Origin: Paenibacillus xylanexedens
Lineage (GTDB): Bacteria > Bacillota > Bacilli > Paenibacillales > Paenibacillaceae
Assembly (NCBI RefSeq): GCF_007676705.1
Contig: NZ_VEBF01000003.1
Coordinates: 434,001-498,000 of the forward strand
Reading direction: 5' to 3'
Length of the DNA: 64,000 nucleotides
Part shown: one piece after another, positions 49,793 to 59,063 of the stretch
Layout: the number at the start of each line of letters is the position of its first letter
How positions within the stretch are numbered: the stretch's first letter is position 1
The notes under the pieces: generated by a model
What the model was told of the DNA's origin: nothing
What the model saw: only the letters and a program-made list of their open reading frames with translations
Database searches by the model: none
Position numbers and translations under genes: made by a program

Positions 49793-50458
49793 TTACGATG
49801 AAATCGATTTTCCAGAGGGTTGATTCAGATCATGTAGATCTTCACCATCTGACGATGACCGGGTAAAGTGTCGCTCCAGTTTGCGGCTTGCCCACAGGGA
49901 TACTGCAATGAACAGCAATACGCCTACCCAGCGTACAGGGTGCTCCAGGAATTGTTCCACATTGGAACCAATATACGTAACAGAGAAGATCATGATCGCT
50001 TTACCACAGCCCACTGCCAGCAGGAAGGATAACAACCGCATTCGCGCGATACCTGCCGCCACATTAATAATGACGAATGGACCTACCGGGAAGATGCTCA
50101 GAAGAAAGACATAACCGAACGCGTTCCTCCGAATCCATACCATGCTGCGCTGCACACGGGGTTTGCGTGCCCATCGTTCCACAAAAGCGGACTTCCCGAT
50201 CTCCCGTACGATCAGAAACGTAACGGTACAACCCAGAACCATGCCGATCCATGAATATAAAAACCCTGCCCACAGACCGTATACCGCACCGTTCACGCCC
50301 ACAATTAATAGCGTTGGCAGTGGCGGCACAAATGATTTCATAAACGTAAGCAAAATTCCCGGTAACGGGCCCAAAGAGCGAAACTTCTCCAGCCAGAAAC
50401 GAATATTTTCTTCCGTGATATATGACATAATGTCCAATGCTGCCGGGGTCATCTGCAT
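49793..50458 (-). CDS. TVP38/TMEM64 family (VTT domain) membrane protein
   Basis: The 221-residue membrane protein has the VTT/DedA-like core: FMKSFVPPLPTLLIVGVNGAVYGLWAGFLYSWIGMVLGCTVTFLIVREIGK, followed by RRNAFGYVFLLSIFPVGPFVIINVAAGIARM and two more helices. Related DedA proteins move lipid carriers across the membrane; the role of this branch is not defined. The start is uncertain: no strong ribosome site precedes ATG 50458, and the ATG at 50428 is an alternative. Confidence 0.85.
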   Translation of the reverse strand: MQMTPAALDIMSYITEENIRFWLEKFRSLGPLPGILLTFMKSFVPPLPTLLIVGVNGAVYGLWAGFLYSWIGMVLGCTVTFLIVREIGKSAFVERWARKPRVQRSMVWIRRNAFGYVFLLSIFPVGPFVIINVAAGIARMRLLSFLLAVGCGKAIMIFSVTYIGSNVEQFLEHPVRWVGVLLFIAVSLWASRKLERHFTRSSSDGEDLHDLNQPSGKSISS

Positions 50459-50652
50459 CCATCCAATCTATACAGTCTACTTTCTAGTGTTGGTTATTCC
50501 ACATGCAACTTCATCATTCAAACCAATGCTGAGACACATCCTAACTAACGTCCTCCCAGTATAACGTACATCTTCGATGAACACCGTTGTCAATTTGAAG
50601 AAATTATTGCACTGCAAACTTACTTCCCACCCAAATCAAAATTAAATCAAAA

Positions 50653-50687
50653 AAGCACACCTCGACCTCTTGTGGTCTTGGTGTGCT
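50653..50687 (-). terminator. Terminator of the HNH gene
   Basis: On the minus strand AGCACACC and GGTGTGCT pair, with further pairing of the inner GACCACAAGAGGTC segment, followed by six T. It lies 37 bases past the stop. Confidence 0.85.
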
Positions 50688-50723
50688 CTTCATATCGAAA
50701 CCCCGATCCTTCTTTGGGGGCAT

Positions 50724-52370
50724 TTATCCTTCTTCCAGCTGTGCTTCCTGCATTTCCAGTTCAATCAATTCTGCCTGATGTGCTGCATTCCATTCCGGAA
50801 TGCCTGAACGCATGAACTCTTCGGCATCCATCGCTGCTTTGGACTGGTTGCACAGATTGCAGGCGCAGACACAGTTCAGCGGGGTGGTATGTCCACCTTT
50901 GGCACGCGGCAGCAGATGGTCAATCGTATCTCCATACGAACCACAGAAGTAACAGGTGTAGTGATCCCGGGTCAGAATATACCGCTTGAAATCCTTATTG
51001 CTGAACAATCGGCGAATCGTGTACCGATTGACCACCACAGCAGCTTTTTCCTTGACCAGCGTGACCGCAAGCTCCATGTCCACTTCCTGATGCCATCGTC
51101 TGCCCTTATCCGTCTTGCCTCGCATCCGTACCATACCTTGCCGGTTGGTCCGGAGCGAAGCCGGATCTTCCGGGTCGATGGCCACCGGGGTCGCCGGAGT
51201 CTGGCGGCGGGGACGGCCGTCCATTCCAGCTGCGTGACTGCGGCTGGAATGCGCGGGGCGCTGCCCTGATGTACCGCGGGCAGCGTCTTCGCCGTTCGCC
51301 TTGGGCGCACGCTCCTTGCGCGTTTGGCGCGGCTTGGACCCTGGCGAGCCAGGCTGGCGCACGGGCGCAGGAGGCCCTGCCTCCGCAGCAGCTCCCGGCG
51401 CTTGCCCGGGCTCGCGCCCGGTGGCGGCAGGCTGTGCCTCCGCCGCCTTAGGTGCAGCGACCGTGGTGGCATCGCCACGGTCGCTCAGGGCCGGCGCATG
51501 GGCCTCAGCAGCTACGCTGCGGGCCTGCCCTGCGCCGGGCGCGAGCGCGGCAGCACGCTTGCGGCGCCGCTTGCGCTTGCATTTGGCTGCGGTCTGTTGA
51601 TCCGCAGCCATGGGCTCTGCTGCCAGGCCTTGCGGCTCAGCCGGCAGCAGAGCTTGGGCCGCCGCGGTCTGCTCGGCGGCCTGCACTGCAGCGGCAGCTC
51701 GCGCGCCTGCCCGCTGTGCAGTGCCCTTATCATTCGCAGCAGTATGGCCCTGCGAATGCCCTTCTTCCCCCCGCCAGCGCTCACGTGGCTGTGGATCAAC
51801 CAAGACCTCATCTGCCGAGCCATCACGCTCTAAGCTCGTCTCCGGTTGCGCATTGCCGGTGAGAATCTCTGCACGTTTGCTCTTCCGGCGTCTTCTCCTC
51901 TTCTTCCGGTTGCCCGAGGAAGAAGTACCTGAAGAAGTCACCAAGTCAGCATGTTCGGGATGTCCATCCTCTGTAGAAGATGACTCTGCCAATGGCAATG
52001 AATCCATACGTCTCTCCCGCTCAGTCGTGGAAGCAGATCCCTGCTTCACATGAGCAGCCCGCTCTCGTTCATTCTTCGCTGAGGCAGACGGCCTGTCAGT
52101 AACCACACGGGTCTCCAAACCATCACGTGGACGCCCGATCTGTTCATTCGTTTGCCCGCTCACGCTTGAACCGGCATCGTGATCAGCCTGTCCACCGAGC
52201 TGACGACAGCTGCGACAGGCTCCCCGTCTGGCTCCGGGGCCAGACCGCTTCCCGGTTCTACGCCGGAATTCGGACATAGGCCGCTGTTGTCCGCAATACA
52301 TACATGTCTTGGTCAATCGCGCTTCTTGTTCCGTCTTTCCTTGCCGGAAAGGGGCTGGCCCCGTCTCCAT
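50724..52370 (-). CDS. HNH nuclease-domain protein with a long disordered middle
   Basis: A 548-residue protein in three parts. Residues 22-58 hold a zinc-finger-like CMYCG...CRSC. About residues 60-420 are low complexity: Ser/Thr/Glu-rich at first, then Ala/Pro/Gly-rich, with two strongly basic clusters (KKRRRRRKSKR and KCKRKRRRKR). The last 110 residues hold an HNH domain (ILTRDHYTCYFCG, DTIDHLLPRAKGGHT, NCVCACNLCN) with two CxxC zinc sites and catalytic His. The middle DNA is far richer in G+C than the surroundings. ATG 52370 follows GAGGTGA. It may act on DNA or RNA; no restriction partner is adjacent. Confidence 0.8.
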   Translation of the reverse strand: METGPAPFRQGKTEQEARLTKTCMYCGQQRPMSEFRRRTGKRSGPGARRGACRSCRQLGGQADHDAGSSVSGQTNEQIGRPRDGLETRVVTDRPSASAKNERERAAHVKQGSASTTERERRMDSLPLAESSSTEDGHPEHADLVTSSGTSSSGNRKKRRRRRKSKRAEILTGNAQPETSLERDGSADEVLVDPQPRERWRGEEGHSQGHTAANDKGTAQRAGARAAAAVQAAEQTAAAQALLPAEPQGLAAEPMAADQQTAAKCKRKRRRKRAAALAPGAGQARSVAAEAHAPALSDRGDATTVAAPKAAEAQPAATGREPGQAPGAAAEAGPPAPVRQPGSPGSKPRQTRKERAPKANGEDAARGTSGQRPAHSSRSHAAGMDGRPRRQTPATPVAIDPEDPASLRTNRQGMVRMRGKTDKGRRWHQEVDMELAVTLVKEKAAVVVNRYTIRRLFSNKDFKRYILTRDHYTCYFCGSYGDTIDHLLPRAKGGHTTPLNCVCACNLCNQSKAAMDAEEFMRSGIPEWNAAHQAELIELEMQEAQLEEG

Positions 52371-52414
52371 GTTGTCACCTCGGTTCCGAATGAATCCGGT
52401 TTCTTTCTATTGTA

Positions 52415-52564
52415 TCACATCTGCTCGTGAACACCCTCATGGCCATAGGCCTGATAATCTTTCGAATTGTACTCCTGTGTCTGTTCACTGCATTCGTGAA
52501 GAATGTGTTCCACATATTCCAATATATCTTCCATCGGTCTCCCGCATTTATCACATGTTGTCAT
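52415..52564 (-). CDS. Small Cys-containing protein upstream of the HNH gene
   Basis: A 49-codon frame begins with ATG at 52564, five bases after AAGGTGA, and ends with TGA 44 bases before the HNH gene. The peptide starts MTTCDKCGRPMEDILEYVE, giving one CxxC knuckle, a further Cys and several His residues, so it may bind zinc. Codon use and the ribosome site support translation, and the spacing suggests an operon with the HNH protein, which has a similar CxxCG motif at its own N terminus. No family was recognised. Confidence 0.6.
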   Translation of the reverse strand: MTTCDKCGRPMEDILEYVEHILHECSEQTQEYNSKDYQAYGHEGVHEQM

Positions 52565-52671
52565 TATTCTCACCTTAATCCTGTTCTTAGAAAGTTTCGT
52601 TCCGCCTTATGATTACCCTCGTACATGATAAAGAAACACCCGTTCCCCACATCACACTCATATGAATAGAC

Positions 52672-52720
52672 CAAAAAAACCGCTTCCTGCTCTCCCCTAA
52701 GGTCGACCAAGAAACGGTTT
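52672..52720 (-). terminator. Terminator of the acyltransferase gene
   Basis: On the minus strand AAACCG-TTC and GAA-CGGTTT pair around a 26-base loop and are followed by seven T, 27 bases after the stop. Confidence 0.65.
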
Positions 52721-52746
52721 ATTATTCCTCTAATTGGAAATGTATC

Positions 52747-53922
52747 TTAACGTACGTCCAATTGTCCCGAGTTCTGTTGTGGCGCGAGACGTGGTTTCGG
52801 TTTTGGCAGATTACCAAAGATCACCCATGCATATGGAACGAACCTTGCTGTCAATCCAACAACGATCCACGAAGCGATCAGAGCTACACCGAATCCTCCG
52901 GCATACCACAGATGCACTAACCAAGACACTCCTGTTTGCGGTGGATAATTCCGATACACCAGCAGGAAGAATGGATGGATCAGATAGATTCCAAAGGACA
53001 GTGCCCCAAGCCGGTTCAGCGGCTTTACGATCAGCGACGGCCCTTTGCGGTAGAGCAGATAAGAGATCTGGATGAGTACCAGCGCACAAGCGAAGGTATG
53101 CACATTCCAGAAAAATTCATACCACAGTGTGTTATACGTTGCGATCTTCAGACGCAGCTGATAATAGATGTACACATGGCCCAGTCCGGCAATGATCCAC
53201 ACCGCCCAGAGCAGAATCCATGAAGCTACGCGCCCTTTGGTTGCATTGGCCCGACTGATAACGAACCATTGCTTAATTTTAGGAAAGTACACCCCGATAA
53301 ATGCCCCAAGCATAAAATAGGAAAAGTACGAGAACGCCCAGCTTCCCTTATTGGGTACCTGGAACCCATATTTATTACTTACGATGAATGCCCATTGAAT
53401 CAATAATCCAATCGGTACAGACCATTTCACCACGGAGGGATACTTCTTGAGTAGCCACAACACCAATGGGAATAACAGATAGAATTGCATGTTAATAAAC
53501 ACAAAGTACAGATGTGTATAGGCCTTACCCGTAAACAATTTCGTAATGAAACTTACAGCCGATTCGCCGAACGGTCGGCCCTGATAATGCGTGAAATGCA
53601 GCAACACAAAATACATTAAGGAGAACAGGAAATACGGAAGCAAAATATACACAAATCTTTTCTTGTAAAAGTTACTTACGAGTTTCTTGTCCAGTGGACG
53701 GGAATAATAGTTATAGAACAGTACGAAACTGCTCATAAAAATAAAGGTTGGCGTACCATATTTCATAAAGATATTAATAAAGTTGTACAGCCAATAATAG
53801 CCCGAACCGGTCATGTCCACCGTCGCGTAAGAAGTGGAATGCACACTCAGTACGCCGATAATCGCCATGGCACGTACCAGATTCAGCTCCGGAATTCGCT
53901 CTCTTTTCAGTGTTTCACTCAT
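52747..53922 (-). CDS. Membrane acyltransferase (acyltransferase 3 / OafA family)
   Basis: The 391-residue protein has about ten membrane helices. The N terminus carries the family motif ELNLVRAMAIIGVLSVHSTS, with the conserved Arg and His, and the C-terminal half has LGALSFGIYLIHPFFL. Such proteins move acyl groups, often acetyl, onto cell-surface sugars. A basic, Pro-rich tail ends the protein. ATG 53922 follows AAGGAG. It stands alone, so the acceptor cannot be inferred. Confidence 0.9.
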   Translation of the reverse strand: MSETLKRERIPELNLVRAMAIIGVLSVHSTSYATVDMTGSGYYWLYNFINIFMKYGTPTFIFMSSFVLFYNYYSRPLDKKLVSNFYKKRFVYILLPYFLFSLMYFVLLHFTHYQGRPFGESAVSFITKLFTGKAYTHLYFVFINMQFYLLFPLVLWLLKKYPSVVKWSVPIGLLIQWAFIVSNKYGFQVPNKGSWAFSYFSYFMLGAFIGVYFPKIKQWFVISRANATKGRVASWILLWAVWIIAGLGHVYIYYQLRLKIATYNTLWYEFFWNVHTFACALVLIQISYLLYRKGPSLIVKPLNRLGALSFGIYLIHPFFLLVYRNYPPQTGVSWLVHLWYAGGFGVALIASWIVVGLTARFVPYAWVIFGNLPKPKPRLAPQQNSGQLDVR

Positions 53923-54084
53923 GTTAACGTTTCTCCTTCATGTGTTCGTCAATATGTCAGATATGACTTAATACAATAAAGCTCTCTATCTATTAAAAGC
54001 CATAATGCTTAAGATGGGTAGTCCATTTTCTTAACAATTCCTAAATTTTCATCATATTTCACAGTATTTTCATGTCTATATATG

Positions 54085-54110
54085 TAAAAAAGACCGCGAG
54101 TACGCGGTCT
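54085..54110 (-). terminator. Terminator of the photolyase gene
   Basis: AGACCGCG and CGCGGTCT pair around TACT on the minus strand and are followed by six T, 92 bases past the stop. Confidence 0.8.
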
Positions 54111-54201
54111 ATGCAACATCCTGCTTCCAACCAATGATTGTTGGTTCAACCGGTTGAGAATGGTAAATTTGGGTGTAGCATGAATTCGTCCCGAACTGAA
54201 C

Positions 54202-55548
54202 CTACTTCTCACGACTCGCCAGAATCTGTTTGTACACGTCAATAGCTGCCTGCCTTGATGCCTTCAGATCGACAATGGCGTCCTTGCGCGGCTGATGGAT
54301 GTCCTTGCTGTGCAGATCCTTCAGTTCAGGCAACCATCTGCGAATATAATCGCCTTGCGGATCATATTTCTCGGATTGTGTTACCGGATTGTTCACCCGA
54401 AAATACGGTGCTGCATTCTCACCAAGCGAGGCACACCATAACCAGTTACCACGGTTCTGAATATTGTCATAATCACGCAGCTTGCGTCTGAAATAGGCTT
54501 CGCCCAAAGTGAACGGGCATTGAAGGTTTTTGGTAAGGAACATCGCCGTAAGAATGCGCAAACGGTTCGGCATATGTCCAGTCTCATTCAGCTCCGTCAT
54601 CGCTGCATCAATAATCGGAATGCCTGTCTCGGCCCCGCACCAACGTTCGAAGTGACCGTCATGGAGGGCCGAGAGATCGTACACCGTTTCATATGTAAAA
54701 TAGTGACTCTCATAGACTGCCCGATACAGGTAGAAGTCGCGAAAGCACAGCTGCCTGATCCATTCCCCCGCCTCTGCCGTCCGGCTCGCTGCATCATACA
54801 TCTTGCGAATGGATACAGCCCCCACTGCCACATAAGAACTGAGATGGCTTGGTTCGTAGGCCTCATATTCATCCCGATGATCACCGTATTCAGCAATTCG
54901 ATCCGACAAAAATTGGTCCAGCAGCAGATGCGGGTCCTCATCATCTGAACCACTGGACTCCAGCAACTCTGAAGGTACACTCATCGCATCCGGCCATTCA
55001 ATCTGGCGATCACTCACCTTCAAATCTGCAACCGTTGTTGCCGAAGGAGGATTGGGATGTTCATTCATGAATTCCACCCACCGCCGGTGGAAAGCCGCAA
55101 ATACTTTATACGGCTCCGACTTGCCTGTAAAATGAGCAAATCCATTCAGATCCATCAGTAGATGATCCGTCAGTTGCGTGAACAGAACATCGTGCGCCTC
55201 ACTTACCTTGCGTATGGCTCTGTCCCGCTCCATTGCATATGGCGTCATGTCCCGGTGGACCACAATCTCATCAATATCACCTTTGAATTCTTTTAAGATG
55301 AAATCAACCACCTCGGCCGGTTTACCATAAGCAACATGCAGTTTTCGTTTGGCTTCAAGATACTGCCTGGCTAGTTCCGCCGCATGCTGCCTGAAATTCA
55401 CACCGCTGTGTTCCTTCTCTCGCCCTTGCCGCAGGAGAAAAGGATCGTAGATGAGTACATGTACACTCTCTTCTTCGTGTTCCCGTAAATAATCGAATGC
55501 GGCCAGATCATCTGTACGCAAGTCTTTACGGTGTATGAATAGCTTCAT
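54202..55548 (-). CDS. phr: Deoxyribodipyrimidine photolyase
   Basis: This 448-residue enzyme repairs cyclobutane pyrimidine dimers using light. It has the N-terminal antenna domain (KLFIHRKDLRTDDLAAF, IYDPFLL) and a C-terminal FAD domain with WIRQLCFRDFY, CGAETGIPIIDAAMTELNETGHMPNRLRILTAMFL and DYDNIQNRGNWLWCASLGENAAPYFRVNNPVTQSEKYDPQ, where the last block includes the Asn/Asp near N5 of FAD. The pattern is that of class I enzymes. ATG 55548 follows GGAGGG. It is followed by its own terminator. Confidence 0.93.
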   Translation of the reverse strand: MKLFIHRKDLRTDDLAAFDYLREHEEESVHVLIYDPFLLRQGREKEHSGVNFRQHAAELARQYLEAKRKLHVAYGKPAEVVDFILKEFKGDIDEIVVHRDMTPYAMERDRAIRKVSEAHDVLFTQLTDHLLMDLNGFAHFTGKSEPYKVFAAFHRRWVEFMNEHPNPPSATTVADLKVSDRQIEWPDAMSVPSELLESSGSDDEDPHLLLDQFLSDRIAEYGDHRDEYEAYEPSHLSSYVAVGAVSIRKMYDAASRTAEAGEWIRQLCFRDFYLYRAVYESHYFTYETVYDLSALHDGHFERWCGAETGIPIIDAAMTELNETGHMPNRLRILTAMFLTKNLQCPFTLGEAYFRRKLRDYDNIQNRGNWLWCASLGENAAPYFRVNNPVTQSEKYDPQGDYIRRWLPELKDLHSKDIHQPRKDAIVDLKASRQAAIDVYKQILASREK

Positions 55549-55575
55549 GCCTCACCCTCCTACCTGAACTCACGT

Positions 55576-56205
55576 TTATTTCTTCGTCAGGTTCTGATAT
55601 AACCTGCTTGTTTCCTGCTCCGGCGATGTGCGTCGGAGTTCCCTTGCTTTGGCTCTCGCCCAGTGGTAATCTTGCTCTTCCAGATAATCAGCACAATAGA
55701 GTGGAATCATATGCCTCAGGTCATCGACATTGTCTGATGTGATGGCATTGTAGACCACGGCTCTCTCGAATTGTTCCACGTCACTCACCAGATTGCATGT
55801 TAACAGACGATAGCGATTCATGTTGTACCCCAGCTTGCGAGTCATACAGCTTATCCAGCAGAATCTCCTTGCTTACCCACTCTTCCCTGTGATGAAACAG
55901 AAAAGCAAACAATTCCTGGGATTTGGTTGTGCGCCACTTATGTTTCTTGGCGCTCTGCAGTGCTGCAACCTGCGAATGAGTTGACATCTTACCTACAATC
56001 CGGTCATGGTTTTGATCAATCGCGCAGTACGTATCGGTTTAAGTACATCATCCAGTGCATGCAGCTCGAATGCCTCCACCGCATGATCGGCGTAAGCCGT
56101 AACAAAGATAGGATAATCGGTCAAATTCGTAATAATTTGAAAGAACCCCAAGCCGACTTCCACCGAGTGAACGGGCGGATCGACCTGGGGTTGCACTTAT
56201 TTCTT
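55576..56205 (-). pseudogene. Decayed response regulator of the receiver-plus-winged-helix/BTAD type
   Basis: Three pieces of one protein lie in order on the minus strand in different frames. About 56205-55993 encodes the end of a receiver domain (YPIFVTAYADHAVEAFELHALDDVLKPI). 55987-55845 gives KWRTTKSQELFAFLFHHREEWVSKEILLDKLYDS, the start of a winged-helix domain. 55845-55576 gives YRLLTCNLVSDVEQFERAVVYNAI and ADYLEEQDYHWARAKARELRR, parts of a BTAD-like domain. The receiver N terminus and about 50 codons of the winged helix are missing, and frames shift between pieces. Intact relatives are common single-gene or kinase-paired regulators in Paenibacillus. Confidence 0.75.
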
Positions 56206-56265
56206 GTATCTAATCTTGGCTTTTTCGAAACTGTTCAGTCTGCAGCCAGCGACGCTTGTTCGCTT

Positions 56266-56685
56266 CTACTTCACAACTTGGGCAAGCTTTTGAACAATCC
56301 CTGCCCATCCCTGTTCCATACGTTCGCGGACCATGGCGTGAGCCTGTCCAAACTCAGTCAGTTTATCCGCATCCCAACCGCTGTGAATCAGTGTGAAATC
56401 CGTTCCCTCCGGCTGTTCAAGCAATTGGAACGTCAAAGTCCAGTCTTTCCCCCATCGAAATGATAACTTCTGTAGCGGAAGGACCTCCGTCACTTGACAA
56501 GGCGATTGACCAAAGGGTCCTGCTTCCAATATAAATTCATGACCTTCTACGGCTTCCAGACCCCCTGGCATGAACCAAGTTTTCAGTCCTTGCGCCGTCG
56601 AGACCATCTCCCAAACCTTCTCCACAGGTGCATGAAGTAATAGTTCTTGCCGGATATCCGGCAATGCACTTGATGATGATTCCAC
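56266..56685 (-). CDS. SRPBCC/AHSA1 family protein
   Basis: A 139-residue START-like protein with DIRQELLLHAPVEKVWEMVSTAQGLKTWFMPGG near the N terminus and a closing helix with MVRERMEQGWAGIVQKLAQVV, the pattern of the AHSA1 (Hsp90 ATPase activator homologue) group. Such proteins bind hydrophobic ligands in a cavity; no ligand is known here. GTG 56685 is eight bases after AAGGAGG. Confidence 0.88.
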   Translation of the reverse strand: MESSSSALPDIRQELLLHAPVEKVWEMVSTAQGLKTWFMPGGLEAVEGHEFILEAGPFGQSPCQVTEVLPLQKLSFRWGKDWTLTFQLLEQPEGTDFTLIHSGWDADKLTEFGQAHAMVRERMEQGWAGIVQKLAQVVK

Positions 56686-56913
56686 TCGTATCGCCTCCTT
56701 GGATATATATCATTCATTGTTTGAGTTTTGAAGATAGATGTCAAATTGGTTCGTATAATATATAATTGGAACATATTACATAAAAGGTGCGTGATTCCTA
56801 TGATAGTCTGCTCTGAAAAATCCAATTCCAACCGTTGCCGGAAGGGATAATCTTAATGACTTCCCTTCCACGTTTTCATTTTAATACATTTACATGTGGG
56901 GGATACCTATACC

Positions 56914-57681
56914 ATGTCATTCCGTTATTACGGTCCATTATGCACCGCCGTTTATGATCTAACGAAACCCGTGGGACACTCCTTGGGAGGAGACATTGAA
57001 TTCTATCGCCAACATCTTCAGGGCTGCAAAGGACGTATCCTTGAAGCCATGTCTGGTTCTGGCCGAGTACTCATTCCGTTGCTTGAAGCTGGGCTGAAAG
57101 TAGATGGCCTTGATTACTCAACAGATATGATCGACTCCTGCCGTTCTCGTTGCAAGGAACGGGCATTGCCCATGCCTGAGTTGTTCGTTGCCGATCTGGA
57201 GAAGCTTGATCTTCCGTATCGATACGAAACAATTATCATTCCCGGAGGTTCTCTGCTCCTCATCCAAGACAGACAGGTATCGATTAACGCATTGCGTAAT
57301 CTATTTCAACACCTGGAGCCTGGAGGCAAGCTCGTATTTGATCTGTTTCTGCCCGATGTGACACAGCCCTCTATGGTAGAAACATCAACCGTTTCATTAC
57401 CCGATGGTGATACGATCACAGTAGAAGTGAAAACCATTGAAGTGAACCTTCTTCACCAGTACAAAGTGAGTTTAATTCGCTATGAACAATGGCATCAGGG
57501 CGCTCTTGTTGCGACCGAGATGCAACAACTCAACTTGCGTTGGTACGGCATAGAAGAGTTACGCCTGATTCTCAAACACGTTGGCTTCTCCGATATCAAA
57601 GTGTACGCCGACTTCAACCCGGATCAGCCACCTACAAAATCGAATCAGAAATTTGTCTATGAAGCGACTCGAAGAACGTAG
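56914..57681 (+). CDS. SAM-dependent methyltransferase (class I)
   Basis: The 255-residue enzyme has the Rossmann SAM motif I RILEAMSGSGRVLIPLLEAG near residue 41, motif II KVDGLDYSTDMI, ELFVADLEKLDLP and a late LEPGGKLVFDLFLP. In motif I an Ala-Met replaces the usual D/E-x-G-x-G start. The C-terminal part (TEMQQLNLRWYGIEELRLILKHVGF) is the usual cap. ATG 56914 is 11 bases after GGGGG; a GTG 18 bases earlier overlaps the site. The substrate is unknown. Confidence 0.85.
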   Translation: MSFRYYGPLCTAVYDLTKPVGHSLGGDIEFYRQHLQGCKGRILEAMSGSGRVLIPLLEAGLKVDGLDYSTDMIDSCRSRCKERALPMPELFVADLEKLDLPYRYETIIIPGGSLLLIQDRQVSINALRNLFQHLEPGGKLVFDLFLPDVTQPSMVETSTVSLPDGDTITVEVKTIEVNLLHQYKVSLIRYEQWHQGALVATEMQQLNLRWYGIEELRLILKHVGFSDIKVYADFNPDQPPTKSNQKFVYEATRRT

Positions 57682-57723
57682 TCACCCATGATTGGACGTA
57701 TATGCTTCTCTCTATACAAAATC

Positions 57724-57765
57724 AGGCCACAGCATAAGGTTTAACCCATGCTGCGGCCTTTTTTA
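57724..57765 (+). terminator. Terminator between methyltransferase and namA
   Basis: AGGCC-CAGCA pairs with TGCTG-GGCCT and is followed by six T. It lies 43 bases after the methyltransferase stop. Confidence 0.85.
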
Positions 57766-57788
57766 CTATTAATATAATTTAGAGCCAA

Positions 57789-58823
57789 TTAGTATCCACG
57801 AGAATATTGCTCCGCAATGGCAGCTTGATCCTTGCTGACACCCAGCTCCAGAGCCGCATGGTTCGCCCAGTATGGATCGCGCAGCATACCTCTGCCAACC
57901 GCAACCAGATCCGCATCCCCGTTGCCAATAACCGCTTGGGCCAGAGCTGCATCCTCCAGCATTCCCACTGCGATAACAGGAACGTTCAGTTCTTCACGGA
58001 AACGACGGGCAAAAGGCAATTGATAACCTGGATAGTTGCCAGGTTTCCGTTGTCCGGAAGGCCCTTCACCGCCTGAGCTGATATGGAACATGTCCACACC
58101 TGCGTCCTGGTAGGCACGGGAGATATGAATCGCATGCTCGATGTCATATCCACCATCTGCGTATTCTACAGCTGAAATCCGCAAAATGAGCGGCATGCCT
58201 TCCGGCATTTCCTTTTTCACAGCACGAATGACTTCAACCCCAAAACGGGACAGATCCTGCCCATATACATCCTCGCGCTGGTTCATCAACGGAGAATGGA
58301 ACTGGTGAATAAGGTAACCGTGTGCACCATGCAGCTCAATGGCATCCACTCCCGCCTTTACTGCGCGGCGAACACCGTCTGCGAATTTCTGCACCATGGC
58401 TTCTACCTCTTCTGTACTCAAAGCACGAGGTTTCTTGTACTTTTCTCCCGGGAATGTGACCACCGATGGGGCAACGGGTTGCTCTGCATCCTCTGCTTTC
58501 CGTCCCGCATGTGCAATCTGAATAGCTACTTTGGAGCCATAAGCATGCATTCCATCGACCAGTTTGGTGAAGGCAGATATGTGCTCATCTGACCATATTC
58601 CCAAGTCATTGTCCGTAATGCGTCCATCTGGGTCCACATCCGTCATCTCGATCACAATCAGTCCTGTGCCTCCAATCGCACGGCTTACATAGTGAACCTG
58701 ATGCCAATCGTTCGGAATGCCATCCTTTGCCGTCACGGAATATTGGCACATGGGTGCCATGACGACACGGTTATTTAATTGCAAATTCTTAAATTGATAG
58801 GGGGAAAATAATTGCTCAGTCAT
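57789..58823 (-). CDS. namA: NADPH dehydrogenase, Old Yellow Enzyme family
   Basis: The 344-residue FMN barrel protein reduces activated C=C bonds with NADPH. YqjM/NamA features are visible: MAPMCQYS near residue 22 with the regulatory Cys of this subgroup, QIAHAGRKA, IELHGAHGYLIHQFHSPLMNQREDVYG with the substrate His-x2-His region, and the phosphate-binding ADLVAVGRGMLRDPYW. The ATG at 58823 follows a GGAGATG site 14 bases away. A tautomerase gene lies 48 bases upstream on the same strand. Confidence 0.92.
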   Translation of the reverse strand: MTEQLFSPYQFKNLQLNNRVVMAPMCQYSVTAKDGIPNDWHQVHYVSRAIGGTGLIVIEMTDVDPDGRITDNDLGIWSDEHISAFTKLVDGMHAYGSKVAIQIAHAGRKAEDAEQPVAPSVVTFPGEKYKKPRALSTEEVEAMVQKFADGVRRAVKAGVDAIELHGAHGYLIHQFHSPLMNQREDVYGQDLSRFGVEVIRAVKKEMPEGMPLILRISAVEYADGGYDIEHAIHISRAYQDAGVDMFHISSGGEGPSGQRKPGNYPGYQLPFARRFREELNVPVIAVGMLEDAALAQAVIGNGDADLVAVGRGMLRDPYWANHAALELGVSKDQAAIAEQYSRGY

Positions 58824-58871
58824 TTATGCTACATCTCCTGTTCCTTGATCATGATATATATGAAGTCTTAC

Positions 58872-59063
58872 TTATTGGTCCAAGTCCGAAAACATCTTCC
58901 CATTCTTGCCGTAGTTGTCCTTCTCCAGGTCCTCAATGAAAATAAAGACCTTGCTCGGATCAACATCCAGTGTCTCACAAGCCACTTGGGTCATACGTTC
59001 AATCAACTGACGTTTCTGCTCCCTCGTCTTGCCTTCCAGTACCTTAACGGTGATAAATGGCAT
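58872..59063 (-). CDS. 4-oxalocrotonate tautomerase family protein
   Basis: A 63-residue tautomerase that starts MPFITVKVLEGKTREQKRQL. After removal of Met, Pro1 is the catalytic base, which fixes the start at 59063; the eight codons upstream would block the Pro. The C-terminal half (DPSKVFIFIEDLEKDNYGKNGKMFSD) is typical of the DmpI-like group. A GGAT-type site lies 11 bases upstream. It precedes namA and may share its transcript. Confidence 0.88.
   Translation of the reverse strand: MPFITVKVLEGKTREQKRQLIERMTQVACETLDVDPSKVFIFIEDLEKDNYGKNGKMFSDLDQ

Noticed and set aside
51269..51862. Several overlapping plus-strand frames in the G+C-rich HNH region
   Set aside because: They arise because high G+C removes stop codons; the minus-strand frame alone links to the zinc finger and HNH domains.
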